Shown piece by piece: positions 36,831 to 46,278 of a DNA stretch of 64,000 bases (the stretch's first letter is position 1; each line of letters opens with the position of its first letter). This stretch comes from Desulfobulbus propionicus. Lineage in GTDB: Bacteria; Desulfobacterota; Desulfobulbia; Desulfobulbales; Desulfobulbaceae. A program made the translations under genes and the position numbers. The stretch spans positions 1 through 64,000 of the forward strand of contig PDTE01000006.1 in NCBI GenBank assembly GCA_002747135.1. Direction: 5' to 3'. The notes below the pieces were generated by a model. It did not search any database. It was not told the origin of the DNA and saw nothing but the letters and a program-made list of their open reading frames with translations.

Positions 36831-36987
36831 GTAACCACTTCCGGGATATATACCACCTTGGTTGTACCCGCCTTAAGCCTGTATCTGCTTTCAGGTTGCC
36901 CGGATTTGGGCAAGCCACTTGTCAGGTATCGCCTCTTTCAGCGGTCAATGCTGATCGCCTGAAGATGGGTGAGACGGGAGAAGTTAC
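36831..36987 (-). mobile_element. family A element, third subtype, reverse
   Basis: It starts GTAACCACTTCCGGG and ends GACGGGAGAAGTTAC. The flanks CGGGTGTA and CGGGTATA match at 7 of 8, consistent with an aged 8-bp duplication. It ends 57 bp before bamA. Confidence 0.7.
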
Positions 36988-37044
36988 CGGGTATATAGAT
37001 CTGTTTCAGGTTACGTACTATTTTATTTAAAGGAATGTTTCCAG

Positions 37045-39705
37045 ATGCTGCCACAAATGCGAGTTGCGCTTTCTCCTCTTTCCTGTTTGCTTTCTCTTCT
37101 TTTATTACTGCTGTTGTTGTGGTGCAGTGGAACTGCCTGCGCCACTGAACAGAACACCGTGTTTCTGCCTTTTAAGGTTAATGCCCCTGAGCCGGATGCT
37201 CTGGATAAAAACATTCATCTTATACTGGAAAAGACAGTTGTTGAAAAAGGGTGTGAACTGGTTTCCAGCCCCTTTGCCAGGTATTCCAGCTGGCCGCCTT
37301 CAGCAGAGGAGATTGGCCAGATAGCCGAGAAAACAGGCCGTAATTATGTAGCTGTCGGAACACTGACGCAGCTTGGCGTTCGCTACAGTCTTGATATATC
37401 GGTTTTTAACGCCCTCCAGCCAGATACACCCTATACCTATTATGGTGAAGCTGATTCTGTTGATATGCTCAAGGAGAGTGTTGAAACCGCTGTTGACAAT
37501 ATCCTTGGGTATATCAATCAGCACATTATCGTTGCCTCCATTACAGCAGCAGGCAATGTTCGCATTGATACCGGGGCTATAATACGCAAAATATCTACTA
37601 AGCCAGGAGACAGGTATGATCCGGAAGTTTTGCGCCAGGACCTGAAAAATGTTTTCAGCATGGGGTATTTTGATAATGTCGAGATTGAGGCTGAAGACAC
37701 GGAGAGCGGCAAAAAAATTATTTTCCGGGTACAGGAAAAACCACTTGTCAGCAAGGTCATTTTTACTGGTGCAGACAAAGTAAAAGAAGAGGATGTACGA
37801 GAGGCAGCTAATATAAATGAAAACACCATCCTTAACCCCGCCAGGGTAAATGAAGGGAGACGTCGAATTAAAGAACTCTACAAATCAAAAGGATATTACA
37901 ATGCCAGCATTGAATCAGTCATCAGTTATCCCACGCCTGAAAAGGCAGAGGTACGCTTTGTGCTCAGGGAAGGAGAAAAGGTTTCCATCAGGGAGATAGT
38001 CTTTCAGGGGAATATCTCTTATGATGACGACGACCTGGAAGACATCATAAAAACAAGTAGTTATAAATGGTGGTATTCCTGGCTGACTTCAGCCGGCACG
38101 TTGAAGATGGACATCCTTGAACAGGATGTGTCCAGAATCGCCGCTTTTTACCAGAATCATGGTTTTATTGAGGCCAGAGTAGGGGCACCGAGGATTGAGG
38201 AAGATGGAGACAAGCTGACCGTCATTTTTCCCATTGAAGAAGGCCCTCGTTTTCGGGTCGGTACCGTTGATATTACTGGAGACCTGATTGAAGATAAACA
38301 GAGCATGCTGACCCTGTTGAAAATCAGGAAAGAAGAATTTTTAAACCGGCAGGTTTTGCGCGAAGACAACAGGCGTCTTGCAGATCTTTACGCAGAGCAC
38401 GGATACGCTTTTGCAGAAATCATGCCCAAGGTGGAAAAGCGCGACGTTGAAAAAAGGGTAAACATCACGCTGCATATCACCAAAGGCTCCCTGGTATATT
38501 TTAACAGGATAGAGATAGAGGGCAATACCCGTACCCGTGACAATGTAATTCGCCGTGATCTTGCCGTTGAAGAGGGCGGCCTGTTTAATTCAAAGGCTAT
38601 CCGTGAATCAACCAGGAACCTGCAATATCTTGGCTTTTTTGAGGACGTCAGGGTTACACCTAGGCCTTCGTTGAGCAAGGATCAAATGGATGTACTGGTA
38701 GAGGTCAAGGAAAAGTCCACCGGTCAGTTCAGTGTTGGTGCTGGCTATTCCACCTCCGAGAATTTCATGCTAATGGGACAGGTCAAGGAGGATAATTTTT
38801 TAGGTACCGGCAAGGAAGTATCCCTTTCCGGCAAGGTGAGCAGCTCGACGACCAAGTATAATATCAACTACACCGACCCCCGGCTTTTTGACTCAAAAGT
38901 CTCTGTCGGCTTTGATCTGTACAGCTGGGAAAAAGAGTATAATGATTATACGAAAAACACCACTGGCGGCAGTGTACGGTTTGGCCACCCTTTTTTCGGA
39001 AAATGGAATATTTATTACGGCTATACCCTTAAGGACACTGAATTATCTGATATCTCTGATGATGCCTCTGTGGTCATCGTGCGATCAAAAGATATTCACT
39101 GGACCAGTGCAGCCAACCTTGCTCTGGTTCGAGACAGCAGAGATAACAGGTACATACCCAGCAAGGGATCTCGAAATTCAGTAAAAATCGAATATGCGGG
39201 CGGCCCCCTTGGAGGTGATGCCTCTTTTACCAAGGTAGAAGCAAAGACAGGATGGTGGATCCCGATGATCTGGGATACGGTTTTTCGTGTCAAGGCTGTA
39301 GCTGGTCAGGCTTTTGAAAACGAAGAAGACAGACTGCCGGTATATGAACATTTTTATCTGGGCGGTATGAACTCTATCCGGGGATTTGATTCATATTCCA
39401 TCAGTCCGCTCGACGAGGAAACCGGCGAGAAGATCGGTGGCGACAAAATGTGGTATGGTACGGTAGCTGTTATATTCCCTGTTTTCAAGGATATCGGTAT
39501 GCGGGGTGAGCTGTTTACTGATTTTGGCAATGTGTACGCGACCGATGAGGACTGGGATTTTGGTGAGTACAAGAAAAGCGCAGGATTTGCCATTTTATGG
39601 ATGTCTCCTCTCGGACCGCTTCGACTGGCCTGGGGGTATAACCTCGACAAACAGGATGATGAAGATCAGTCCAACTGGGATTTTAGTATGGGGGGGTCTT
39701 TTTAA
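37045..39705 (+). CDS. bamA: outer-membrane assembly factor BamA, N-terminally extended
   Basis: Omp85-family protein that folds and inserts outer-membrane beta-barrels. It is 886 residues, longer than the 750-810 usual for BamA. A signal peptide (1-33) is followed by an extra domain of about 130 residues (NTVFLPFKVNAPE to VETAVDNILGYI) that resembles the TolB-N/LpoB-type alpha-beta fold. POTRA repeats follow, from about 175 to 560. The 16-strand barrel has the lid motif SIRGFDSYS, and the chain ends in phenylalanine (FSMGGSF). The ATG is in a repeat-rich gap of 900 bp. Usual partners skp, lpxD and fabZ do not follow. Confidence 0.95.
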   Translation: MLPQMRVALSPLSCLLSLLLLLLLLWCSGTACATEQNTVFLPFKVNAPEPDALDKNIHLILEKTVVEKGCELVSSPFARYSSWPPSAEEIGQIAEKTGRNYVAVGTLTQLGVRYSLDISVFNALQPDTPYTYYGEADSVDMLKESVETAVDNILGYINQHIIVASITAAGNVRIDTGAIIRKISTKPGDRYDPEVLRQDLKNVFSMGYFDNVEIEAEDTESGKKIIFRVQEKPLVSKVIFTGADKVKEEDVREAANINENTILNPARVNEGRRRIKELYKSKGYYNASIESVISYPTPEKAEVRFVLREGEKVSIREIVFQGNISYDDDDLEDIIKTSSYKWWYSWLTSAGTLKMDILEQDVSRIAAFYQNHGFIEARVGAPRIEEDGDKLTVIFPIEEGPRFRVGTVDITGDLIEDKQSMLTLLKIRKEEFLNRQVLREDNRRLADLYAEHGYAFAEIMPKVEKRDVEKRVNITLHITKGSLVYFNRIEIEGNTRTRDNVIRRDLAVEEGGLFNSKAIRESTRNLQYLGFFEDVRVTPRPSLSKDQMDVLVEVKEKSTGQFSVGAGYSTSENFMLMGQVKEDNFLGTGKEVSLSGKVSSSTTKYNINYTDPRLFDSKVSVGFDLYSWEKEYNDYTKNTTGGSVRFGHPFFGKWNIYYGYTLKDTELSDISDDASVVIVRSKDIHWTSAANLALVRDSRDNRYIPSKGSRNSVKIEYAGGPLGGDASFTKVEAKTGWWIPMIWDTVFRVKAVAGQAFENEEDRLPVYEHFYLGGMNSIRGFDSYSISPLDEETGEKIGGDKMWYGTVAVIFPVFKDIGMRGELFTDFGNVYATDEDWDFGEYKKSAGFAILWMSPLGPLRLAWGYNLDKQDDEDQSNWDFSMGGSF

Positions 39706-39735
39706 CCCGGATTTCTCAGCCTCTGTTAAAAAAAC

Positions 39736-39885
39736 GTAACTTTTCGCAGGGCATGTATCGCTCTGGTTTCACCTGCTTCAAGTCTGTACCTGCCTTAAAC
39801 TCGCCCAGATTCAGGTCAGCGTAAAAGGCAGCTGCAGCCCTTGTATCCGGCCAATCGTGCTCGCTCGAAGGCGGGCGAGTGTCCC
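39736..39885 (-). mobile_element. diverged family A element, reverse
   Basis: It starts GTAACTTTTCGCAGGGCATG, keeps GGTTTCACCTGCTTCAAGTC and CCGGCCAATCGTGCTCG, and fades near 39885. Confidence 0.6.
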
Positions 39886-39921
39886 TGAGGGCATACACAA
39901 CAGGAAAGTGAGAAATCCGGG

Positions 39922-39995
39922 CTAATTGTCATGAGTGACGTACTCCTCAATTCCTGTTCTAATTGTCATGAGTGACGTACTCCTCAATTCCTGTC
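39922..39995 (+). repeat. 37-bp direct tandem repeat
   Basis: Two units (39922-39958 and 39959-39995) are identical except for the last base. Each contains CATGAGTGACGTACTCCTC, itself a small hairpin (GAGTGACGTACTC). The second unit runs into family E, upstream of mfd. Confidence 0.85.
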
Positions 39996-40060
39996 ATAAA
40001 AAACAAGAAATTATTTGAGGTGTCAGGCCTCTTGGGTTGCGGGTTTTCCGCATTAGTTAC
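39970..40060 (+). repeat. family E repeat, copy 1
   Basis: It runs from TACTCCTCAATTCCTGTCAT through ATTATTTGAGGTGT and GCCTCTTGGGTTGCGG to TTTTCCGCATTAGTTAC. CCTCAA and TTTGAGG can pair. It ends three bases before the mfd ATG, so it forms the mfd leader. A second copy is at 45776-45862. Confidence 0.75.
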
Positions 40061-40063
40061 TTT

Positions 40064-43000
40064 ATGCAGTCAATACTTAGCCGGTTTGGTGAAATTTCCT
40101 CTGTCCACCAGGATATAGCAGGCCTTAATACCTCCGCTTCCGCTCTTTTTCTCGCCCGGATGATGGAGAAACGTCGACAATCAATCTGCTGTATCCTTCC
40201 CTCAGATGAGCAGCTTGAAGTTTTTGCCTATGATTTCGGGCTGTTTTCTTCTGCCCGTGTTTTGCTGTATCCCAGCCTGGAAACACCTCCCTACACCCCT
40301 CTTTCACCTGATCCAAAGACTGTAGCAGGCAGACTCTCAACACTGTACCAGGTCAGTGAGTCAGGGCAGCCATGTATAATCTTTGCCTCAGCTGAGGCAG
40401 TATTGCGCCGTTTGTTACCAAAAGATATCCTTTTTCATAATTGCGAGCTTCTGCTGTCAGGAGAAGAGATTGATCGTGAAAATCTGGTGGTTGACCTTAT
40501 CTGCCGGGGATATCAACTCTGTGAAATGGTACGGCAGGAAGGTGATCTCACTGTGCGGGGCGGGATTATCGATCTCTATCCTCCTGCCTGGGACTCAGGA
40601 GGGCTGGGCCCTGTAAGGCTGGATTTTTTTGGCGACACCATTGAATCTATCCGGCTTTTTAATCCTTTCACCCAACGAAGCGGAGATGAGATCGAAGAGG
40701 CGGTATTGTTACCGGTATCTGATATTCTTTTTACCCGCAAGGAAGCTGAGCCGTTATGGGAAAAGCATCTCTACCCGGCGGCAGAGATGCAGGGGTGGTC
40801 AGAGAAACAGGTGCAGCAACTTAAAGTAGATTTGCATCAGCACCATCGTTTTCCGGGCATTGATTTACTGGCCCCTCTTTTTTACGGTGCCGAGAGGCTT
40901 CAGTCTTTTTTTGACTACCTGCCGGAAAAAACTTCTATAGTCGTTTTTGACCCGTTTGCTGTCAACCAGAAATTTGCTTTGGTGCTGGACAGGGCAGAGG
41001 CGAATTACAGAGAAGCTGTGGCAGGGGCTTCTCCCGTTTTTATGCCGAACAATCTCTTTCTGGACAGGGGACAGGTTGAGGCGATCCTTGACAAAAAAAC
41101 ATTAGCCAGGCTGATCAGTCTGCCTGATCCCGATACTCCTGGTGAGCCCTGTGTCATCCAGACTGGAGACCACAGCCTGCTCTGCCAGGAGATCGAAATG
41201 CAGCGGAAAAAACGCGGCCTGCTGGCACCGCTTGCTGACCGGATAAAAAAATGGCAGGAAAAAAAGGAGGTGACTGTCATTGCCTGCCGCTCAGAGAGGC
41301 AGGCAAACCATTTAGCTGAAATCTTCAACAATTACCAGCTTAAGGTAAAGCCTTTACAGGCCCCTCTGTATCCAGAAAACCTCACTGATACGCATTGTAT
41401 CTATCTGGTTGATCATTCTTTGTCCAAAGGGTTTGATCTAAACCTGGAAAAGCTGCATGTTCTTTCAGCCAACGAGCTGTTTGGAGACAAACGGCTCCAG
41501 AAAAAGCGCCGATCACAGGCCGCGCCAAAAGGAGAACCGGTACAGCTTGATCAACTTCATTCAGGAGATGTAGTGGTTCACAGAGAACATGGCGTCGGTG
41601 TCTTCCAGGAACTGGTAAACATTGACATTGCCGGTCATCGAGGTGACTTTATGCTCATTACCTACCGTAATGATGACAAACTCTATGTTCCTGTTGACAA
41701 ATTACACTGGGTAAGTCGCTATCAGGGGTTGTCAGATCAGCAGCCAAGGCTTGACAGCCTGGGATCGCAAAAATGGCAGGCTACCAAGAAGAAAGTAACC
41801 GAGGAGGTCTGGAAAGTTGCCAGGGAATTGCTGGAAATCTATGCCCGGAGAGCACTTCGAAAAGGGCACCGGTTTTCCCCGCCAGGTGAGTTGTACCGGG
41901 AGTTAGAGGAATCATTTCCTTTTGATGAAACCCCTGGCCAGGCAAAGGCAATTGATGACACCCTTGGAGACCTCACCAGTGCCCGCCCCATGGACAGGCT
42001 TGTCTGTGGTGATGTAGGCTATGGCAAGACCGAAGTCGCAGCTCGAGCCGCCTTCAAGGTGATCGAAGATGGTTTTCAGGTGGCCCTGCTGGTGCCAACT
42101 ACGGTTTTAGCCGAACAGCATGCCGCAACATTTCGCGACCGTTTTTCCTCTTTTCCGGTTGAAACAGCCTGTCTGAATCGTTTCCGCAGCGCAAAAGAGC
42201 AGCGGGAAATCAGAAAAAAGGTGAGTGAGGGCAGTATCGACCTGGTAGTTGGTACCCATCGCCTTCTTTCCCGGGATATCACTTTTAATCGTCTGGGCCT
42301 GCTTATTATAGACGAGGAGCATCGTTTCGGAGTCAGCCACAAGGAGAAGATAAAAAAACTGAAGGCCGAGGTCGATGTACTTACCCTGACAGCAACACCT
42401 ATACCGCGAACCCTGCAGATGTCTCTTCTGGGGATTCGGGATCTTTCTGTTATTTCCACTCCCCCGCAAAGGCGTCGCTCAGTAAAAACTTTTTTGGCAA
42501 AAAATGACCAGCTGGTAATTAGAGAAGCTGTACTCAGGGAGCTGCACCGTGGAGGACAGCTGTTTTTTGTGCATAACCGGGTCCGCACCATTAACCGTAT
42601 CGCCGAGAATATTGCCTCACTGGTGCCTCATGCAAGGGTGGGCATCGCTCATGGCCAAATGACCGGACAACAACTGGAAGAAGTAATGGTCAGGTTTGTC
42701 AATCACGAGATTGACATTCTGGTCTGCACCACCATTGTGGAGTCTGGCCTGGATATCCCTAACGCTAACACCATTCTTATCAACCGGGCAGATCATCTTG
42801 GACTGGCCGATATTTATCAACTCCGTGGTCGTGTCGGTCGATCTCCCCGTCAGGCATACGCGTATCTTTTTGTCCCTTCACTTGACCAGTTAAGCGGGGA
42901 CGCAAAAAAACGGCTTCGGGCCATCATCGATAACGCTGATCTTGGTGCCGGGTTCAAACTGGCGATGAACGATCTTCAGATTCGCGGGGGAGGCAACCTG

Positions 43001-43597
43001 CTGGGGGTATCACAGTCTGGTCATATTGCCGCAGTAGGTTATGACCTGTATCTGGAACTATTACAGGCAACGGTCTCTGACTTGAAACAGAAGGCACTTG
43101 CAGATGAGAAAGAGCAGCGGATGCCTGTGGTTGATCCTGAAGTAAAAGTGCAGCTCAGTGCCTATATCCCTGATGACTATATCGCTGATACAGGGCAGCG
43201 CTACCAGGCATATCGCCGCATTTCCGCGTTAAGTTCGGCTACTGCTGCAGAACTTGACGACATGCGGGAGGAGCTGCGTGAACGCTATGGCCAATTGCCT
43301 CGGGAAACGAAGAATCTGCTGCAGATTATTGCCTTGAAAATGCGCCTGCGAACATTTGGAATAAATAAACTTGAACAGGCTCCTGCTTCAATGGTATTTA
43401 CTTTTGGAGAACAATCGCCAATAGATATTGAGACCTTGCTGTCTCTGGTTCAAGGAAAAACACGCAGAAACAAGAGAGGTGAAGAGATGAGGCTGACTCC
43501 GGACAACCGGCTCATTGTGCCGCTGATTGGGGGGCAGGATATCTTTTCCCAGGCAGATGTTGTTCTGGACAAGCTTCGGCTGGAGGAAAGTGAATGA
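40064..43597 (+). CDS. mfd: transcription-repair coupling factor
   Basis: ATP-driven translocase of 1177 residues that removes stalled RNA polymerase at DNA damage and recruits UvrAB. Domain order: UvrB-homology region (1-330), RNA polymerase-interaction domain with VVVHREHGVGVFQEL near 510, RecG-like helicase with Walker A GDVGYGKTEVA, box DEEH in LLIIDEEHRFG, and TATPIPRTL, then RGRVGRSPRQAYAYL, and a C-terminal TRCF domain. ATG 40064 is chosen; an upstream TTG at 40037 lies in the family E repeat. The last four bases overlap the next gene. Confidence 0.97.
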   Translation: MQSILSRFGEISSVHQDIAGLNTSASALFLARMMEKRRQSICCILPSDEQLEVFAYDFGLFSSARVLLYPSLETPPYTPLSPDPKTVAGRLSTLYQVSESGQPCIIFASAEAVLRRLLPKDILFHNCELLLSGEEIDRENLVVDLICRGYQLCEMVRQEGDLTVRGGIIDLYPPAWDSGGLGPVRLDFFGDTIESIRLFNPFTQRSGDEIEEAVLLPVSDILFTRKEAEPLWEKHLYPAAEMQGWSEKQVQQLKVDLHQHHRFPGIDLLAPLFYGAERLQSFFDYLPEKTSIVVFDPFAVNQKFALVLDRAEANYREAVAGASPVFMPNNLFLDRGQVEAILDKKTLARLISLPDPDTPGEPCVIQTGDHSLLCQEIEMQRKKRGLLAPLADRIKKWQEKKEVTVIACRSERQANHLAEIFNNYQLKVKPLQAPLYPENLTDTHCIYLVDHSLSKGFDLNLEKLHVLSANELFGDKRLQKKRRSQAAPKGEPVQLDQLHSGDVVVHREHGVGVFQELVNIDIAGHRGDFMLITYRNDDKLYVPVDKLHWVSRYQGLSDQQPRLDSLGSQKWQATKKKVTEEVWKVARELLEIYARRALRKGHRFSPPGELYRELEESFPFDETPGQAKAIDDTLGDLTSARPMDRLVCGDVGYGKTEVAARAAFKVIEDGFQVALLVPTTVLAEQHAATFRDRFSSFPVETACLNRFRSAKEQREIRKKVSEGSIDLVVGTHRLLSRDITFNRLGLLIIDEEHRFGVSHKEKIKKLKAEVDVLTLTATPIPRTLQMSLLGIRDLSVISTPPQRRRSVKTFLAKNDQLVIREAVLRELHRGGQLFFVHNRVRTINRIAENIASLVPHARVGIAHGQMTGQQLEEVMVRFVNHEIDILVCTTIVESGLDIPNANTILINRADHLGLADIYQLRGRVGRSPRQAYAYLFVPSLDQLSGDAKKRLRAIIDNADLGAGFKLAMNDLQIRGGGNLLGVSQSGHIAAVGYDLYLELLQATVSDLKQKALADEKEQRMPVVDPEVKVQLSAYIPDDYIADTGQRYQAYRRISALSSATAAELDDMREELRERYGQLPRETKNLLQIIALKMRLRTFGINKLEQAPASMVFTFGEQSPIDIETLLSLVQGKTRRNKRGEEMRLTPDNRLIVPLIGGQDIFSQADVVLDKLRLEESE

Positions 43598-44280
43598 AGA
43601 AGTATTGCGAAAAAATTTTTCCTGTCCTTAAGTGGGAAACAATAGATACGGTTCTGCTGGATATGGATGGCACCCTGCTGGATAAACACTTTGACGATTA
43701 TTTCTGGGAACAGTATCTGCCTGAGCATTATAGCCTGGTGCATGACATCTCTCTTGAAGAGGCAAAAAAACAGCTGCTTGTCAGATATAGAAAAGTGGAG
43801 TCAACTCTTGCCTGGGCAGATGTGAACTTCTGGTCTGCTGAGCTGGGACTTGACATCCCGGAGCTGAAATTGCGTATCAACCACCTGATCGGCGTTCATC
43901 CCTACGTTATAGAATTTCTTGAATGGTGTCTGGCCAAACGAAAAAAACTCTATCTGGTGACCAACGCTCATTCTTCAACTCTGAGAATAAAGCTTGATCA
44001 GACCGGGATCGGTCCCTGGTTTGACCGGGTTGTCTGTGCAGAAGAAATTGGTTTTGCAAAGGAGGAGCCTCTTTTCTGGGAACGCCTTGAAAAATTGCTG
44101 GATTATGACAAGGACAGGGCAATCCTGGTGGATGACAGTGAAAAGGTTCTCTTTTCGGCCCAGAAACATGGAATGGGTTACCTGCTTTACATTGCCCGAC
44201 CAAGCAGCAGACAACGAGTACAGTATTCCTGTCATTTCCCCTCAATTGAGTATTTTAAGGAACTGCTGCCAAGAAAATAG
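43594..44280 (+). CDS. HAD phosphatase, GMP/IMP nucleotidase-like (YrfG)
   Basis: A 228-residue HAD-superfamily hydrolase. HAD motif I is LLDMDGTLLDKHFDDYFW (22-39). Motif II is LVTNAHSS, and the late acidic motif is ILVDDSEKVL. The DKHFDDYFWEQYLPE stretch and a WADVNFWSAELGLDI segment match E. coli YrfG, a purine nucleotidase. Its ATG overlaps the mfd stop codon (ATGA), so it is translationally coupled to mfd. The functional reason for that coupling is not evident. Confidence 0.82.
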   Translation: MKKYCEKIFPVLKWETIDTVLLDMDGTLLDKHFDDYFWEQYLPEHYSLVHDISLEEAKKQLLVRYRKVESTLAWADVNFWSAELGLDIPELKLRINHLIGVHPYVIEFLEWCLAKRKKLYLVTNAHSSTLRIKLDQTGIGPWFDRVVCAEEIGFAKEEPLFWERLEKLLDYDKDRAILVDDSEKVLFSAQKHGMGYLLYIARPSSRQRVQYSCHFPSIEYFKELLPRK

Positions 44281-44290
44281 TAGGTGAAAA

Positions 44291-44448
44291 GTAACTGCTT
44301 CCAGGTCACCCGTCTTCGGGCGATCACGACCCGCCGCATAGAGGGGCTATAGCTGCCAATCGTGCTTGTCCAAATAGGGGCAGCCTGAGAGCAGTTACAC
44401 GTTTGAGGTAGGTAAAACCAGAGAGTTACACACCCAGTGAGTAGTTAC
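44291..44448 (+). mobile_element. family A element (A2 head, A tail)
   Basis: It starts GTAACTGCTTCCAGGTCACC, switches to A-type core and tail, and ends GTGAGTAGTTAC. It lies between two convergent genes. Confidence 0.85.
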
Positions 44449-44472
44449 CTTTCAGGATAACGTAATCAGCGA

Positions 44473-45675
44473 CTACCCGTCTCTTCGGCGCAGACGTATA
44501 TAGTCCTTGGCCAGCGAAGGATGGTCAGTGATTACCTGTCCCTTCTCGTTGCCCATCTCCTTGGCCACATGGTTCATCACCTGGGCATAGGTCATATCTT
44601 TTTTCAGGGTTTCGGTCACCAGTGATTCAATTTTTTCCCTGTCTTTGCTGTCCTCAAAATAGACGAAGAGCCGGTGAGCGGTCTTTGTTTCTGCAGAAGA
44701 CGGTGCTTCGTCTTGCACCTCGGCCTGTTCTTTCTGGCTGTCCTGGCTTTGATCTTCCCGTGTTTCTCTCTGCAGTTTCTCAACCATTTCTGCTAATGGT
44801 TTGATTTCTTCCTCGTTGGCTTTTCCCATTTTTTCTATGCTGTCAATGCGTGCAGAGATATCGCCTAAAAGAGTGTCAGGATTCATTTTCTTCAGGTTTT
44901 CTTCAGTAGTCCCAAGCCTGGTTGTCAGTTCATCGAGATGTTTCTGGAATTTTTCCATTGCCTCGACAGTGGCCCTTGCTTCCTCAGGGTCTGTTGCCTT
45001 TTGCTCAATGCTGGCTATACGTGAAGGAATATCTCCTAAAAGCTTGTCAGGGGTTATTGCCTTGAGCTTTTCTTCTGTATTTTCTGCTTTGGCTTCGATT
45101 CCGCCAACAAGAGCCTGAAGGTTACTCAGCATATCTACAGAATTTTCCACTTTTTCAGCAACTTCCTCCATCCTGTCAGTTGAGATCAGTGAGGTCAATG
45201 TTTGCTCAAGGGTATTTATTCTTGCAGTTAATCCGGCGAGTTGAGTCTCCTGGGCGTCGAGTGTGAGCGTAACCTGATCCAGCTGGGCAGCACTGACTGA
45301 TGGAGCCGGATCATTCATGAATTCCTGAGGGGTGAGGGTGTTGTCACGGCAGGGACAGGTATATCTGTCAATGAGATATTTGCTGAAGGTAACAAGTTTC
45401 ACTTTAAGGGCCTGGTACATGGCAGCACTGCTTTCCTTATTCACCATGGCCACAGCACCAAGAAAAATTCCAAATAAAACAGCGAGACAAAAGGTTATGC
45501 CGATGGTCATTCCGATGGCCCACAGGATAAGCTGGGCGATGCCAGTGATGAACATGCCGATGGCATCCCATGCCTGCCCATGGGCTGATGTGGTGATGAG
45601 GTATACCAATATAGCAAATGACAAGAGGGTTATTCCTCCTTTCAGCAGAGACGAGCGCATGACGTTTTGTTTCAT
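44473..45675 (-). CDS. membrane-anchored coiled-coil protein, unknown
   Basis: A 400-residue protein I do not recognise. Two hydrophobic segments lie at about 10-30 and 38-76, followed by a CPC motif near 107-109. From 130 to 300 it is a predicted coiled coil. It contains an internal repeat: DKLLGDIPSRIASIEQKA near 208 and DTLLGDISARIDSIEKMG near 267, about 58 residues apart, each followed by an EE-rich helix. An acidic Q/E stretch (300-330) leads to a C-terminal alpha-beta part with LVTETLKKDMTYAQVMNHVA. The layout suggests a cytoplasmic scaffold fixed to the membrane. It is a single gene; family E lies upstream. Confidence 0.75.
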   Translation of the reverse strand: MKQNVMRSSLLKGGITLLSFAILVYLITTSAHGQAWDAIGMFITGIAQLILWAIGMTIGITFCLAVLFGIFLGAVAMVNKESSAAMYQALKVKLVTFSKYLIDRYTCPCRDNTLTPQEFMNDPAPSVSAAQLDQVTLTLDAQETQLAGLTARINTLEQTLTSLISTDRMEEVAEKVENSVDMLSNLQALVGGIEAKAENTEEKLKAITPDKLLGDIPSRIASIEQKATDPEEARATVEAMEKFQKHLDELTTRLGTTEENLKKMNPDTLLGDISARIDSIEKMGKANEEEIKPLAEMVEKLQRETREDQSQDSQKEQAEVQDEAPSSAETKTAHRLFVYFEDSKDREKIESLVTETLKKDMTYAQVMNHVAKEMGNEKGQVITDHPSLAKDYIRLRRRDG

Positions 45676-45775
45676 GAAAAACTCCTTTGTTACAACTGGT
45701 AAAAAATGAAAAATGTACGGGCAGCCAGCCAGTGAAAATACCTTTTGTATATCATTCTATGCGATGTTAGTGGCT

Positions 45776-45862
45776 TACTCCTCAATTTCTGTCATAAAAA
45801 ACAAAAAATTATTTGAGGTGTAATGCCTCTTGGGTTGCGGATTTTCCGCCTTAGTACCATGT
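45776..45862 (+). repeat. family E repeat, copy 2
   Basis: TTACTCCTCAATTTCTGTCA through TGCCTCTTGGGTTGCGGATT to CCGCCTTAGTACC matches 39970-40060 closely. Here it lies about 100 bp upstream of the divergent coiled-coil gene. Confidence 0.75.
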
Positions 45863-45882
45863 CAATGATTTCCCGGCAACGG

Positions 45883-46040
45883 GCAGCCGCTCTCAGGCCA
45901 CCTGCCTTCAGACGATCACGATTGACCGCACAGAGATACCATAACTGCCAGTCGCGCTTGTCCAGATCCGGGAAAACTGAAAGCAGCTGCAGGCGTAAAT
46001 CAAGTGAAGCCAGGGAGTTATGCGGCCTGCGAGTAACTGC
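45883..46040 (+). mobile_element. diverged family A element (A2 subtype)
   Basis: It starts near GCAGCCGCTCTCAGGCCACC, keeps the ATAACTGCCAGTCGCGCTTG core and ends GCGAGTAACTGC. From 46041 to 46221 I see only A+T-rich sequence and a weak 36-codon frame (46093-46203). Confidence 0.6.
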
Positions 46041-46221
46041 AAAAAAATATTGATAATATATTAGTGTATTTACGTGTGAACAGCAAGAAAAAATGACACT
46101 GTTGGCAGATCCTTCACAGAAAAGGTTCGTTATCAGTCAATTGAGGTTTTACTGGAATTCGTCTTCTGAACAAGGTACGCTGGATAATAAGATGTCGGCT
46201 TGAAATAATACTATATACTGG

Positions 46222-46262
46222 GGAGAGAATAACGAGGAAGTACAGACCCTGTGATCGGTTAC
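46222..46262 (+). mobile_element. family B tail fragment
   Basis: GAGAGAATAACGAGGAAGTA then CAGACCCTGTGATCGGTTAC is the family B right end. It finishes 16 bp before the next ATG. Confidence 0.55.
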
Positions 46263-46278
46263 ACTGTGGAGAACGAAG

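Noticed and set aside
46093..46203. 36-codon plus-strand frame between a family A copy and the DUF4388 gene
   Set aside because: No ribosome binding site and no recognisable sequence; too weak to call a gene.
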